Source: CAVTUU01 sp045804965 (GTDB lineage: Bacteria; Chloroflexota; Chloroflexia; Thermomicrobiales; UBA6265). Taken from it: DNA of 64,000 nt. Location: positions 1 through 64,000 of the forward strand of contig JBJMMD010000029.1 of the NCBI GenBank assembly GCA_045804965.1, read 5' to 3'. The notes under the pieces were generated by a model. The model did no database searches and was not told the origin of the DNA. It saw only the letters and a list, made by a program, of their open reading frames with translations. The position numbers and the translations under genes are program-made. This document shows positions 25,484 to 34,655 of the stretch, one piece after another (within the stretch, counting starts at the first letter, position 1; every line of letters starts with the position of its first letter).

Positions 25484-28400
25484 CGGAGCGAACGGTTGAC
25501 AGCGTCCTGGTGCTCGGCTCTGGGCCGATCGTGATTGGGCAAGCGGCCGAGTTCGACTACGCCGGAACGCAGGCGTTACGCGCGCTGCGCGAAGAAGGCG
25601 TGCGCACGATTCTGATTAATTCAAACCCAGCGACGATCATGACCGACGAAGATGTCGCGGACGCGGTTTACATCGAACCGCTGACGCCTGACGTTGTCCG
25701 GAGAGTGATTCAACGCGAACGCCCGGACGGGATGCTTCCGACGATTGGAGGTCAAACCGGTCTAAATCTCGCCGTGCAAGTCCACGAGCTCGGCATCCTT
25801 GATCGCTATAATGTGCAGCTTCTCGGCACGCCGCTTTCAGCCATCAAGAAGGCTGAAGACCGGGCGCTCTTCAAGCGACTGCTGGAGGACCTTGACGAAC
25901 CCGCGGTGGAAAGCGTCATTGTGACATCGCTGGAGGAAGCGCTTGACTTCGCGAAACGGATTCCTCTGCCGCTTGTCATCCGCCCCGCGTACACACTCGG
26001 AGGGACCGGCGGCGGAGTCGCTCACACTCCTCTCGAACTCGAGAAAATCGTTGCGTCGGGTCTAAACGCGAGCCCCATCCATCAGATTCTGCTCGAACGC
26101 TCGCTCGTGGGATGGAAAGAGATCGAGTACGAAGTGATGCGGGATGGGGCTGATACGTGCATCGCGATCTGCAACATGGAAAATCTCGATCCGATGGGCG
26201 TGCACACAGGCGACAGTATCGTCGTCGCGCCATCGCAGACGCTCTCCGACCACGAATACCAAATGCTCCGATCCTCGGCGCTGCACATCATTCGCGCGCT
26301 CGGGATCGAGGGCGGCTGCAACATTCAATACGCGCTCGATCCACACTCGTTCAATTACTCGGTTATTGAAGTGAATCCGCGCGTCAGCAGATCCTCGGCG
26401 CTAGCGTCGAAAGCGACCGGATATCCGATCGCGCGGATGGCGGCCAAGATCGCCATCGGCAAGCGGCTCGACGAATTGACGAATGCAGTGACCGGGAAGA
26501 CGACCGCGGCGTTCGAGCCGGCGCTTGACTACGTCGTCGTCAAGATTCCTCGTTGGCCGTTCGACAAGTTCCCGCGCGCGGATCGCACTATCGGGACACA
26601 GATGAAGGCGACCGGCGAGGTGATGAGCATCGACCGCTCATTTGAGGGCGCGTTGCAAAAAGCGGTCCGCTCGCTCGAGACGACTGCCAAGGACCTAAAT
26701 TGGACCGACCCGAAGTGGACGGACCAGGACTTGGCAGAGCTCGTGTCCCGGCCAAATGACATCCGCTTGTGGGTTTTGGCCGAAGCACTCAGGAGAGACT
26801 GGGACGTCGAGAAACTCCACGAATTGAGCCAAATCGATCGCTGGTTCTTGGACAAGCTCCACAACATCCTCAGACTCGAGCAATGCATCAAAACTGAGCC
26901 GCTTGCACCTGGACTGCTTTGGGAAGCAAAGCGAGCGGGCTTTTCAGATGAAACAATCGCAAAGTTGTCGCGCGAGACAACACCTGCAGTCCGAGCGATG
27001 CGTGATCAGTTCGGACTGCGGCCCGTGTTTAAGATGGTCGATACTTGCGCCGGCGAGTTCGCGGCCGCCACGCCTTACTTCTACTCTTCATATGAAGAGG
27101 AAGACGAGGCGACGCCAATTGAAGGAGATCGCGCGCTCGTTGTCGGATCGGGCCCAATCAGGATCGGCCAAGGGATCGAATTCGACTATTGCTCAGTTCA
27201 AGCCGCCCATGCGCTCCACGATGCCGGAGTGGCATCGATCATGGTGAATTCAAACCCGGAAACTGTTTCTACCGATTTCGATGCCTCTGACCGGCTCTAC
27301 TTTGAGCCGCTCGACGCCGAAAGCGTGCATGAGATCCTGCGTCATGAGGCGAACAGCGACTCGGCAATGCCGCCCGTGATCGTCCAATTCGGCGGGCAAA
27401 CAGCGATTAATCTTGCGAGTCCGCTAACCAGTCGTGGAGTCGAGATTCGCGGTAGCTCGCTGGAATCGATCGACTTGGCCGAAAACAGGGAGCGCTTCGA
27501 AGCATTTCTCAAGCGACTTGGGATCCCTCAGCCTACCGGTTCTGCCGTGACTTCCCTGGACGATGCGCAGGCGGTAGCGGACCGTATCGGTTACCCCGTG
27601 CTCGTTCGACCGTCGTACGTACTTGGCGGTCGCGCAATGGAGGTTGTGTACGGGGCCGACCACCTGGCGAGGTACATCCGAAATGCGACGAGCATGACGC
27701 CAGATCATCCCGTCTTGATCGACAAGTACCTGATCGGCAAAGAAGTCGAGGTCGACGCGATTTGCGACGGCGAGCAAGTACTGATCCCAGGGATCATGGA
27801 ACACATCGAACGCGCCGGTGTGCATTCCGGCGACTCGTTTGCGGTTTATCCTGGCATTCGACTCTTCCCGGCAGAGATCGAAACGATCGTCGATTACACG
27901 TCGCGGATTGCACTTCAACTCCACTCGCGGGGATTGATTAACATCCAATACGTGATTCATTCGGGACGAGTTTACGTGCTTGAAGTGAATCCGCGATCAT
28001 CGCGGACGGTGCCGTTCCTAAGCAAGGTGACCGGGGTACCTATGGTCAAGCTGGCGACGAACATTATGCTCGGCAAGAGTCTTGCCGAGCAGGGCTATTG
28101 CGGCGGACTTTGGCCACGGCAGCCGCTCGTGGCGGTGAAGGCGCCGGTCTTCTCAATGGCCAAATTGCGTGGAGTGGAGGTCAATCTCGGACCGGAGATG
28201 AAATCGACGGGCGAGGTCATGGGCATCGACCGCATGTTTGAGCCGGCGTTTTACAAAGCGCTTCTGGCCGCCGGTCTGACGCTGCCACCTAAGGGTTCGA
28301 TCCTGCTTTCATTGGCCGACGAGGACAAGGACGGCGCGGAAGAAATGATCGACGAGCTGGTAACACTTGGATACAAGCTCTACGCGACCGAAGGCACGGC

Positions 28401-28704
28401 GGCGCTGATCGAGAAGAAGGGCATGCCGGTGCAAATGGTAACGAAACGGATCGGCCGAGGATCGCCGGACGTGCTCGACGTGATTCTGCGCGGTATTGTC
28501 GATGGTGTCATCAACACCCCGGGGCCAGCGAACAAAGAAATCCTCGATGGACTCGAAATCAGGAGGGCGGCAGTCGAACGCGGGATTCCGTGCATCACCT
28601 CTATCGACACGGCGAGAGTGATGGTCACGGCGATGCAAAAGGCGAACTCGATCTACTCGGTTCAGCCGTTTCGAACCTATCGTGAATCGGGTTTCGGGTA
28701 TTAG
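25480..28704 (+). CDS. carB: Carbamoyl-phosphate synthase large subunit
   Basis: CarB makes carbamoyl phosphate from bicarbonate, ammonia and two ATP for pyrimidines and arginine. The 1074-residue product has two homologous synthetase halves, each opening with a GSGPI(V/R)IGQ motif and AEFDYAGTQA or IEFDYCSVQA, and each with an ATP-grasp domain. A C-terminal methylglyoxal-synthase-like allosteric domain follows (LYATEGTAALIEKKG ... GVINTPGPANKE ... IPCITSIDTARVMV). Length is full. GTG 25480 is the start. Confidence 0.97.
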   Translation: MTERTVDSVLVLGSGPIVIGQAAEFDYAGTQALRALREEGVRTILINSNPATIMTDEDVADAVYIEPLTPDVVRRVIQRERPDGMLPTIGGQTGLNLAVQVHELGILDRYNVQLLGTPLSAIKKAEDRALFKRLLEDLDEPAVESVIVTSLEEALDFAKRIPLPLVIRPAYTLGGTGGGVAHTPLELEKIVASGLNASPIHQILLERSLVGWKEIEYEVMRDGADTCIAICNMENLDPMGVHTGDSIVVAPSQTLSDHEYQMLRSSALHIIRALGIEGGCNIQYALDPHSFNYSVIEVNPRVSRSSALASKATGYPIARMAAKIAIGKRLDELTNAVTGKTTAAFEPALDYVVVKIPRWPFDKFPRADRTIGTQMKATGEVMSIDRSFEGALQKAVRSLETTAKDLNWTDPKWTDQDLAELVSRPNDIRLWVLAEALRRDWDVEKLHELSQIDRWFLDKLHNILRLEQCIKTEPLAPGLLWEAKRAGFSDETIAKLSRETTPAVRAMRDQFGLRPVFKMVDTCAGEFAAATPYFYSSYEEEDEATPIEGDRALVVGSGPIRIGQGIEFDYCSVQAAHALHDAGVASIMVNSNPETVSTDFDASDRLYFEPLDAESVHEILRHEANSDSAMPPVIVQFGGQTAINLASPLTSRGVEIRGSSLESIDLAENRERFEAFLKRLGIPQPTGSAVTSLDDAQAVADRIGYPVLVRPSYVLGGRAMEVVYGADHLARYIRNATSMTPDHPVLIDKYLIGKEVEVDAICDGEQVLIPGIMEHIERAGVHSGDSFAVYPGIRLFPAEIETIVDYTSRIALQLHSRGLINIQYVIHSGRVYVLEVNPRSSRTVPFLSKVTGVPMVKLATNIMLGKSLAEQGYCGGLWPRQPLVAVKAPVFSMAKLRGVEVNLGPEMKSTGEVMGIDRMFEPAFYKALLAAGLTLPPKGSILLSLADEDKDGAEEMIDELVTLGYKLYATEGTAALIEKKGMPVQMVTKRIGRGSPDVLDVILRGIVDGVINTPGPANKEILDGLEIRRAAVERGIPCITSIDTARVMVTAMQKANSIYSVQPFRTYRESGFGY

Positions 28705-28732
28705 TGAACCGAAGGAGGGTTCGGCGAAACTG

Positions 28733-29521
28733 ATGCGAGCCCGCGAATTCACCGCCACGATCGTCTCGACCGAACCCACGATGGGCGATGCATCGATTCT
28801 CACCTTCACTGTTCCGGACCAAATGGCGGCCAACGTACGAGCGGGTCACTTCGTCGACATCCTATGCCGGCTCGAGAGCTCGTTCGACCCCTTACTTCGC
28901 CGGCCCTTCTCGATCTATGAAACGCAACCAAAACAGAGCACGTTCTCAGTGCTTGTCCGGCCGTTTGGCCGCGGCAGCGCCTGGCTTTGCGACCGCCAGA
29001 TAGGTACGACGCTCGACGTGCTCGGTCCGCTGGGCAACACGTATGAGATCTCATCCAAATCGACAAACCTGCTAATGGTCGCCGGCGGAGTCGGCGCCGC
29101 TCCGTTGCTGATGCTCTCCACAGAGGCCGTCGGCAGAGGGCTCAGCGTCACCTACCTCATGGGCGCTGCCGACGAGAGCGGACTGCTTCCCACTTCGGCG
29201 TTACCGAGCGCGGTCGAATATGTCGTTGCGACTGAAGACGGAAGTCGAGGATATCGAGGATTCGTTACCGACCTCGTCCCCCAATATGCGCGATGGGCCG
29301 ATCAGATCTTCACGTGTGGACCCGAGCCGATGTTTAGATCACTCCGGAACACTCTCGGTCCGCACCGGATCGGCGGCAAACCGACCGTCCAACTATCTGT
29401 CGAGCGGACGATGGCATGCGGTCTCGGCGCTTGTTTAGGGTGTGTCGTCGAAACAAAACACGGCATGCAAACATCGTGCATTCAAGGTCCCGTTTATGAT
29501 ATGGACGATCTGGTCTGGTAG
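28733..29521 (+). CDS. pyrK: Dihydroorotate dehydrogenase electron-transfer subunit
   Basis: PyrK carries FAD and a [2Fe-2S] cluster and passes electrons from PyrD to NAD+. The 262-residue product has the FAD-binding RRPFSIYE segment, the NAD-binding MVAGGVGAAPLLMLS segment and the C-terminal cluster motif MACGLGACLGCVVET followed by a fourth cysteine in TSCIQGPVYDMDDLVW. ATG 28733 is preferred, though ggaggg lies 15 bases upstream, a long spacing; GTG 28682, inside carB, is an alternative. Confidence 0.93.
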   Translation: MRAREFTATIVSTEPTMGDASILTFTVPDQMAANVRAGHFVDILCRLESSFDPLLRRPFSIYETQPKQSTFSVLVRPFGRGSAWLCDRQIGTTLDVLGPLGNTYEISSKSTNLLMVAGGVGAAPLLMLSTEAVGRGLSVTYLMGAADESGLLPTSALPSAVEYVVATEDGSRGYRGFVTDLVPQYARWADQIFTCGPEPMFRSLRNTLGPHRIGGKPTVQLSVERTMACGLGACLGCVVETKHGMQTSCIQGPVYDMDDLVW

Positions 29522-29542
29522 CGGCGTCGAGGTGACGGTTTC

Positions 29543-30547
29543 GTGATGAAGCAACAAACGGACGGAAACCGGCTCGCCGTCGATCTCGCTCCCAAGAATC
29601 CTCGCGAGTTGCAATTGGTCAATCCCGTTATCGCCGCCTCCGGATGCTTTGGATACGGACAAGAATATGCTCAGATCATCGACGTCCAACGCCTGGGTGC
29701 CTTTGTCAGCAAAGGAATAACACCGCGACCGCGGTCAGGCAATCCGATGCCGCGAGTCGTCGAAACGCCTGGGGGCATGTTGAACGCTATCGGGCTGCAG
29801 AATCCCGGCATTCACGGTTTCCTGAAGAAGTATCCGCAGATCTGGGCAAACTGGCAGGTGCCTGCCATTGTGAATATCTCGGCCGAATCAGTCGAGGACT
29901 ATGCAATGATGGCGGCCCTGCTCGACGAAGCCCCAGGCATCGCCGGAATTGAAGTCAACATCTCTTGTCCAAATATCGCGGCCGGCGGCTACTGCTTCGG
30001 TTGGGATCCAGACATGTCGGCTGAAGTCACGCGGGCCGTAAAACGGGCAACGACGTTACCAGTCATTGTCAAGTTGAGTCCGGGCGCGACCGACGTCGTG
30101 GCAATCGCTGAGGCCGTCGAAGAAGCCGGCGCAGACGCGATTTCGCTGATCAATACCCTCGTCGGGATGGCAATCGATGCGCGGACCCGGCAGCCGGTTC
30201 TCGCCAACATTACCGGCGGGCTCTCGGGCCCGGCGGTGAAGCCGATTGCGCTGCGCATGGTCTATCAAGTCGCCGCTGCAGTGCGCGTGCCTGTTATTGG
30301 CATGGGCGGCATATCCGGCTTGACTGACGCGCTGGAGTTCTTCATGGCTGGCGCCAGCGCGATTCAAATTGGCACCGCGATATTTGTCCAACCGAGCATG
30401 ATCATTCGGCTGATCGACGACCTTGGCGAGTGGCTGCACCGCGAGGGTGTTTCAACGATCGGCGAAATCGTCGGCGTTGCCCATCCTTACCGCGAGGGTC
30501 AAAAGCAACGTGACCTTGCTCCTGAGAAGGCAGTAGCGGCCGGATGA
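29543..30547 (+). CDS. pyrD: Dihydroorotate dehydrogenase, class 1B catalytic subunit
   Basis: PyrD oxidises dihydroorotate to orotate with FMN. The 334-residue product has the N-terminal NPVIAASGCFGYGQEY, the catalytic cysteine in VEVNISCPN-like IEVNISCPN, VIVKLSPGATDV, and the FMN phosphate-binding GMGGISGLTDALEFFMAGASAIQIGTA. The adjacent pyrK shows it is the NAD-dependent 1B type. The stop overlaps the next gene by four bases (ATGA). GTG 29543 and ATG 29546 are both plausible starts. Confidence 0.95.
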   Translation: MMKQQTDGNRLAVDLAPKNPRELQLVNPVIAASGCFGYGQEYAQIIDVQRLGAFVSKGITPRPRSGNPMPRVVETPGGMLNAIGLQNPGIHGFLKKYPQIWANWQVPAIVNISAESVEDYAMMAALLDEAPGIAGIEVNISCPNIAAGGYCFGWDPDMSAEVTRAVKRATTLPVIVKLSPGATDVVAIAEAVEEAGADAISLINTLVGMAIDARTRQPVLANITGGLSGPAVKPIALRMVYQVAAAVRVPVIGMGGISGLTDALEFFMAGASAIQIGTAIFVQPSMIIRLIDDLGEWLHREGVSTIGEIVGVAHPYREGQKQRDLAPEKAVAAG

Positions 30548-31596
30548 AGTATCTCCTCGGGCTGCTCGTCTTCGTCCCGATCGCGCTCATTCTTGATCTT
30601 GGCGACATTGGCGGCCACCCGGCCGTTTTTGTCACCTCCGCTGCGGCAATGATCCCGCTCGCGGCGGTATTGGGCAGAGCGACGGAAGAAGTCGCGGTCT
30701 ATACGGGTCCAAAAGTAGGCGGACTGTTGAACGCAACGCTTGGCAACGCCGCCGAGCTTATCATCACGATCGTGGCATTGCGGGAAGGATTGGTTGACGT
30801 CGTCAAGGCGAGCATTGCGGGCTCGATTATTGGCAATATCCTCGTCGTGCTCGGATTTTCGGCGCTCCTGGGTGGGCTCAAGCATGGCACGCAAACGTTC
30901 AACCCAATGACGGCGAGCACGAACGCGACGTTGATGTCGCTCGCGGTCGTATCGTTAACAATCCCCGCGGTGTTCTCCTTGGGGGGAGACTCCGGGCCAA
31001 CCAAACATGATCTCGAGCTCCTGAGCGACTGGATGGCCGGCATTCTGATCGCTTTGTACGGTCTATACTTGCTCTTCACGTTTGTGACGGCGCGTTCGCC
31101 GGGACAACAAGAAGTGACCGAGCACGGACAGGCAACCATGAGCCTGACCACCGCGATTGTCGTGCTGGCGATTGCGACCGGCGCGATCGTGGTCATGAGC
31201 GAGATCCTTGTCGGGGCGATCGAACCTACCGCGAAAGCATGGGGACTCTCCGACCTCTTTATCGGCGTCATGCTCGTACCACTCATCGGTAACATCGCAG
31301 AGCACCTTGTCGCGGTTCAAGTTGCAATGGCGAACAAGATGGAGCTTGCGATTGGCATCGCCGTTGGTTCTGGCCTGCAGATTGCACTCTTCGTCACGCC
31401 TGTGCTCGTGCTCTTCGGGGCGATCTTCGGTCATAAGATGACGCTTGTCTTCAATGGCTATGAGCTCGCCGCGCTGGTGGCGGCAACACTCATCGCCGTT
31501 TTGATATCGGTCGATGGTGAGTCGAACTGGCTGGAAGGCGCTGAACTGATCTCGCTCTACGCGATGCTCGGCATCGCGTTCTATTTCGTTCCCTAG
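30544..31596 (+). CDS. Calcium/proton antiporter, CAX family
   Basis: The 350-residue product has about eleven hydrophobic segments and the two CaCA alpha-repeat signatures GNAAELIITIVALREG and GNIAEHLVAVQVAMANKMELAIGIAVGSGLQIALFV, which form the cation pathway. It should export Ca2+ (or another divalent cation) in exchange for protons. The gene begins inside the pyrD stop codon and ends 11 bases before pyrE, so it is embedded in the pyrimidine operon. That position is unusual, and no functional link to pyrimidine synthesis is established. Confidence 0.92.
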   Translation: MKYLLGLLVFVPIALILDLGDIGGHPAVFVTSAAAMIPLAAVLGRATEEVAVYTGPKVGGLLNATLGNAAELIITIVALREGLVDVVKASIAGSIIGNILVVLGFSALLGGLKHGTQTFNPMTASTNATLMSLAVVSLTIPAVFSLGGDSGPTKHDLELLSDWMAGILIALYGLYLLFTFVTARSPGQQEVTEHGQATMSLTTAIVVLAIATGAIVVMSEILVGAIEPTAKAWGLSDLFIGVMLVPLIGNIAEHLVAVQVAMANKMELAIGIAVGSGLQIALFVTPVLVLFGAIFGHKMTLVFNGYELAALVAATLIAVLISVDGESNWLEGAELISLYAMLGIAFYFVP

Positions 31597-31607
31597 TGAG
31601 TTGACTG

Positions 31608-32201
31608 ATGCCAGCAAACGACTTCGACTTATTGAATGTTTTGCGCGAGGCCGGCGCATTGAAAAGCGGGCATTTCCTGCTCTCCTCAGGCCGGCATAGT
31701 GATCAGTACATTGAAAAATTCGACCTGCTGCGAAATCCGCGGGCGACGGAGCAAGCGTGTCAGGCAATCGCCGAGCTATTTCGGTTGAGCGCAGTCGATG
31801 TCGTCGTCGGTCCGACCACGGGAGGAATCATTCTCGCCTTCGAAGTTGGCCGGCAGCTCGGATGTATGGCCGCATACGCCGAACGCAAAACCGACGGTTC
31901 GCCGGGACGAGAGATTCGGCGAGGAACCACATTCTCTCCGGGCCAGAAAGTGCTTGTGGTCGACGACATTCTGACTACGGGTGGATCGGTGCGCGAGACC
32001 CTCACTGCGCTCAAGCATCAGCCGGTTGACATCATTGCCGTCGCGGTGCTGGTCGATCGTAGCGGAGGCAAGGTTTCGTTTGGAGCCACGCCGCTGGTTG
32101 CGCTCTCGACGCTCGATGTGAAGACTTGGGATCCGTGCGATTGCGACTTGTGTGCAAAGGGGATACCAGTAATTAAACCAGGCACGACCAACGTCGTTTG
32201 A
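31608..32201 (+). CDS. pyrE: Orotate phosphoribosyltransferase
   Basis: PyrE joins orotate and PRPP to make OMP. The 197-residue product has LKSGHFLLSSGRHSDQYIEKF, GPTTGGIILAFEVGRQLG, AYAERK, and the PRPP-binding loop VLVVDDILTTGGS. The C-terminus has a CDCDLCAKGIPVIKPGT segment common to bacterial PyrE proteins of this subtype. Last gene of the operon; pyrB, pyrF and pyrR are not in the window. Confidence 0.95.
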   Translation: MPANDFDLLNVLREAGALKSGHFLLSSGRHSDQYIEKFDLLRNPRATEQACQAIAELFRLSAVDVVVGPTTGGIILAFEVGRQLGCMAAYAERKTDGSPGREIRRGTTFSPGQKVLVVDDILTTGGSVRETLTALKHQPVDIIAVAVLVDRSGGKVSFGATPLVALSTLDVKTWDPCDCDLCAKGIPVIKPGTTNVV

Positions 32202-32213
32202 CCGAAAATTTTC

Positions 32214-32432
32214 TCACTCGCTTTGGCGCGTCGCGTGCTCGATCCGAATCCGGAGCTCATCACGTTGGGCGAGTAAATCATCTAGCCGTTGCTGGATTTG
32301 TTCGAGAATTTCTGGCCGCGGGCGGACATTGTATTCGTCTCGAAGCTCAATGATCATTTGGGCGATGCGCGCAATCGTGCGCACGACGTGAATCGGGTCA
32401 TCCTCGCGCGACGGAAAGGAATATCCACTCAT
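32214..32432 (-). CDS. Small coiled-coil protein downstream of ligA
   Basis: The 72-residue product MSGYSFPSREDDPIHVVRTIARI... has no recognised family. Its C-terminal half (RPEILEQIQQRLDDLLAQRDELRIRIEHATRQ) is strongly charged and helical and looks like a coiled coil. ATG 32432 was chosen because aggag lies eight bases upstream, 31 bases after the ligA stop; a GTG at 32459 also exists. It is probably co-transcribed with ligA and may be a structural or regulatory helper, which is only a guess. Confidence 0.65.
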   Translation of the reverse strand: MSGYSFPSREDDPIHVVRTIARIAQMIIELRDEYNVRPRPEILEQIQQRLDDLLAQRDELRIRIEHATRQSE

Positions 32433-32462
32433 CCACGTTGCTCCTGACCCTGATTCCACGCT

Positions 32463-34517
32463 TTAGCCTGCGTCATCGCCCTTGTCCTCGCTCGGATCCG
32501 GTCCGCTCAACATTTCCATCAGTTGCTTTTCGTTGATAATCGGCACGCCAAGCTCGCGCGCGCGATCTGCCTTGCTTCCGGCGTCCTCGCCGGCAACGAC
32601 ATACGACGTCTTCTTCGAGACTGAACTTGCGACGCTCGCGCCCGCGCGCCGAAGCCGTTCCTCCGCTTGCGGCCGGGTCAGCAGATCCAATCGCCCGGTC
32701 AAGACAATCGTCATCCCGCCGAGCTGTTTCCCGACGGCGCCGTTATCCCTAGAATCCGTCAGGTTGACCCCGGCTGCTCTCAGTTTTTCAATGATCTCGA
32801 TGTTTCGTGGCTCTTGGAAGAAATCATAAACGCTCCGGGCAACAACTTCACCAATTCCTCCTACGGCGTTGATTTCGTCGAGCGAAGCAGATGCGACCGC
32901 ATCGATCGAACCAAAGCGATCGATTAGCAACTCTGCTGTACGTTCGCCCACATGACGAATGCCGAGCGCATTTAGCACGCGGTCGGCGGGCCGTTGCTTG
33001 CTTCGTTCGACCGCAGCTTTCAGGTTTTCTGCGCTTTTCTCGCCCAGGCCTTCCAACTCAGAAATGGCTTGCCAATCGAGCCAGTAGATGTCGGCCGCAT
33101 CATGCAGCCAACCCAACTCGACGAAGCGGTCCGTGAGCTTCAGGCCGAGACCGTCGATATCCATCGACGTGCGTGAAACGAAGTGATGCAGATGTTCTTT
33201 GAGCTGGGCCGGACAAGCCGCGTTCGTGCAATAGCGCATAGCGGCGCCAGGTTCACGATGAGTTGGAGCGGCGCAGACCGGACACTTCTCCGGCATCTTG
33301 AACGGTTTCTCTTTGCCCGTCCGCCGCTCGGTGACTACCGCCACGATTTGGGGAATGACGTCTCCTGCCCGTTGCACGACGACCGTGTCGCCAATTCGAA
33401 TATCCTTGCGAGCGATCTCGTCTTCGTTGTGCAAGGTGGCCCGCTGCACGGTCACACCTCCGATATTGACCGGGATCAGGATCGCCAGCGGATTCAACGT
33501 TCCGGTCCGGCCGACGTTGATCACGATGTCTTCGAGTTTCGTCGTTTTCTGAATGGCCGGAAACTTGTAGGCCGTCGCCCAACGCGGTTCCCGCGAAACG
33601 TACCCGATCTCCTCTTGCAAGCGGACGTTATTGACCTTGACGACGACGCCATCGATTTCGAAGTCAAGTGTGGTTCGTAACTGCTGCCATTCCTCGCATC
33701 GCGCCCACGCGCTATCCAAGTCCTCGTGCAGTTGCGCGCCCGGTGACGAGTGAAACCCGAACCCGCGGAGCATTTCGAGCGCTTCCATGTGCGTTCTTGG
33801 CGACGGAGCGCCTTGGATATAACCAACGCCATACGTGAACATGCGCAGAGGACGCGAGGCAGTTATCCGCTGATCGAGTTGGCGCAACGATCCCGCCGCC
33901 GAGTTGCGCGGATTCATGAACGGCGTGCTGCCCGCCTCGATGATCCGGTCGTTCAACGCTTCAAAGTCCTTCGTGCGCATATAGACTTCGCCGCGGACTT
34001 CGATCACTGGCGGGATGGGAAACCGCTCGGAGGTGCGGAGGCGAAGCGGAATCGTCTTGATCGTCCTCAAGTTCGCGGAGATGTTCTCGCCGATGACTCC
34101 GTCGCCGCGCGTCGCGCCGTGGTCGAATACCCCGTCAATGTACGTGAGAGCTACCGCGAGGCCATCGATCTTGGGTTCAGTGACAAAAGTCAGCGGCACT
34201 TGGCCCGCATATCGGGCGGCGCGCTGGGCCCAGGCGCGAAGTTCCGGCTCGCTGAAGACGTTACTTAGCGAGAGCAGTGGAATCGGATGCTCGACTTTCG
34301 CAAACGCCGATTGTGGAACCGAACCGACGCGCTGCGTGGGCGAGTCCGCGGTGACGAGTTCGGGACGTTCCGCTTCGAGCGCCCGAAGTTCCCGCATCGC
34401 TTCGTCGTATTCGGCATCGGAGACGGACGGCCGGTCGAGAACGAAGTATTCGTAATTCCAACGGTCGATCGAGTGCCGCAGCTCCTCAACGCGACGCAAA
34501 ACCGCGTCGTCGCTCAT
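32463..34517 (-). CDS. ligA: NAD-dependent DNA ligase
   Basis: LigA seals nicks during replication and repair. The 684-residue product has the NAD-binding Ia domain, the adenylated lysine in FVTEPKIDGLAVALTY, the OB fold, the zinc finger CPVC ... CTNAACPAQ, the four-helix-hairpin-helix region (ALGIRHVGERTAELLIDRFGSIDAV) and a C-terminal BRCT domain (LGGMTIVLTGRLDLLTRPQAEERLRRAGASVASSVSKKTSYVVAGEDAGSKADRARELGVPIINEKQL). Complete, normal length. Confidence 0.97.
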   Translation of the reverse strand: MSDDAVLRRVEELRHSIDRWNYEYFVLDRPSVSDAEYDEAMRELRALEAERPELVTADSPTQRVGSVPQSAFAKVEHPIPLLSLSNVFSEPELRAWAQRAARYAGQVPLTFVTEPKIDGLAVALTYIDGVFDHGATRGDGVIGENISANLRTIKTIPLRLRTSERFPIPPVIEVRGEVYMRTKDFEALNDRIIEAGSTPFMNPRNSAAGSLRQLDQRITASRPLRMFTYGVGYIQGAPSPRTHMEALEMLRGFGFHSSPGAQLHEDLDSAWARCEEWQQLRTTLDFEIDGVVVKVNNVRLQEEIGYVSREPRWATAYKFPAIQKTTKLEDIVINVGRTGTLNPLAILIPVNIGGVTVQRATLHNEDEIARKDIRIGDTVVVQRAGDVIPQIVAVVTERRTGKEKPFKMPEKCPVCAAPTHREPGAAMRYCTNAACPAQLKEHLHHFVSRTSMDIDGLGLKLTDRFVELGWLHDAADIYWLDWQAISELEGLGEKSAENLKAAVERSKQRPADRVLNALGIRHVGERTAELLIDRFGSIDAVASASLDEINAVGGIGEVVARSVYDFFQEPRNIEIIEKLRAAGVNLTDSRDNGAVGKQLGGMTIVLTGRLDLLTRPQAEERLRRAGASVASSVSKKTSYVVAGEDAGSKADRARELGVPIINEKQLMEMLSGPDPSEDKGDDAG

Positions 34518-34655
34518 ACGACTCGTGTCTCCCCTGGCAATGTGCTATATATCGCACAACCGTTCTGAACGTACGCTTCAAGCGATTCTAGCATAGCCCG
34601 TAGGCCTTCCTACGCTCAGCAAATTGCCTCGAGTATCGCCCACGGAGTTCCCGCA

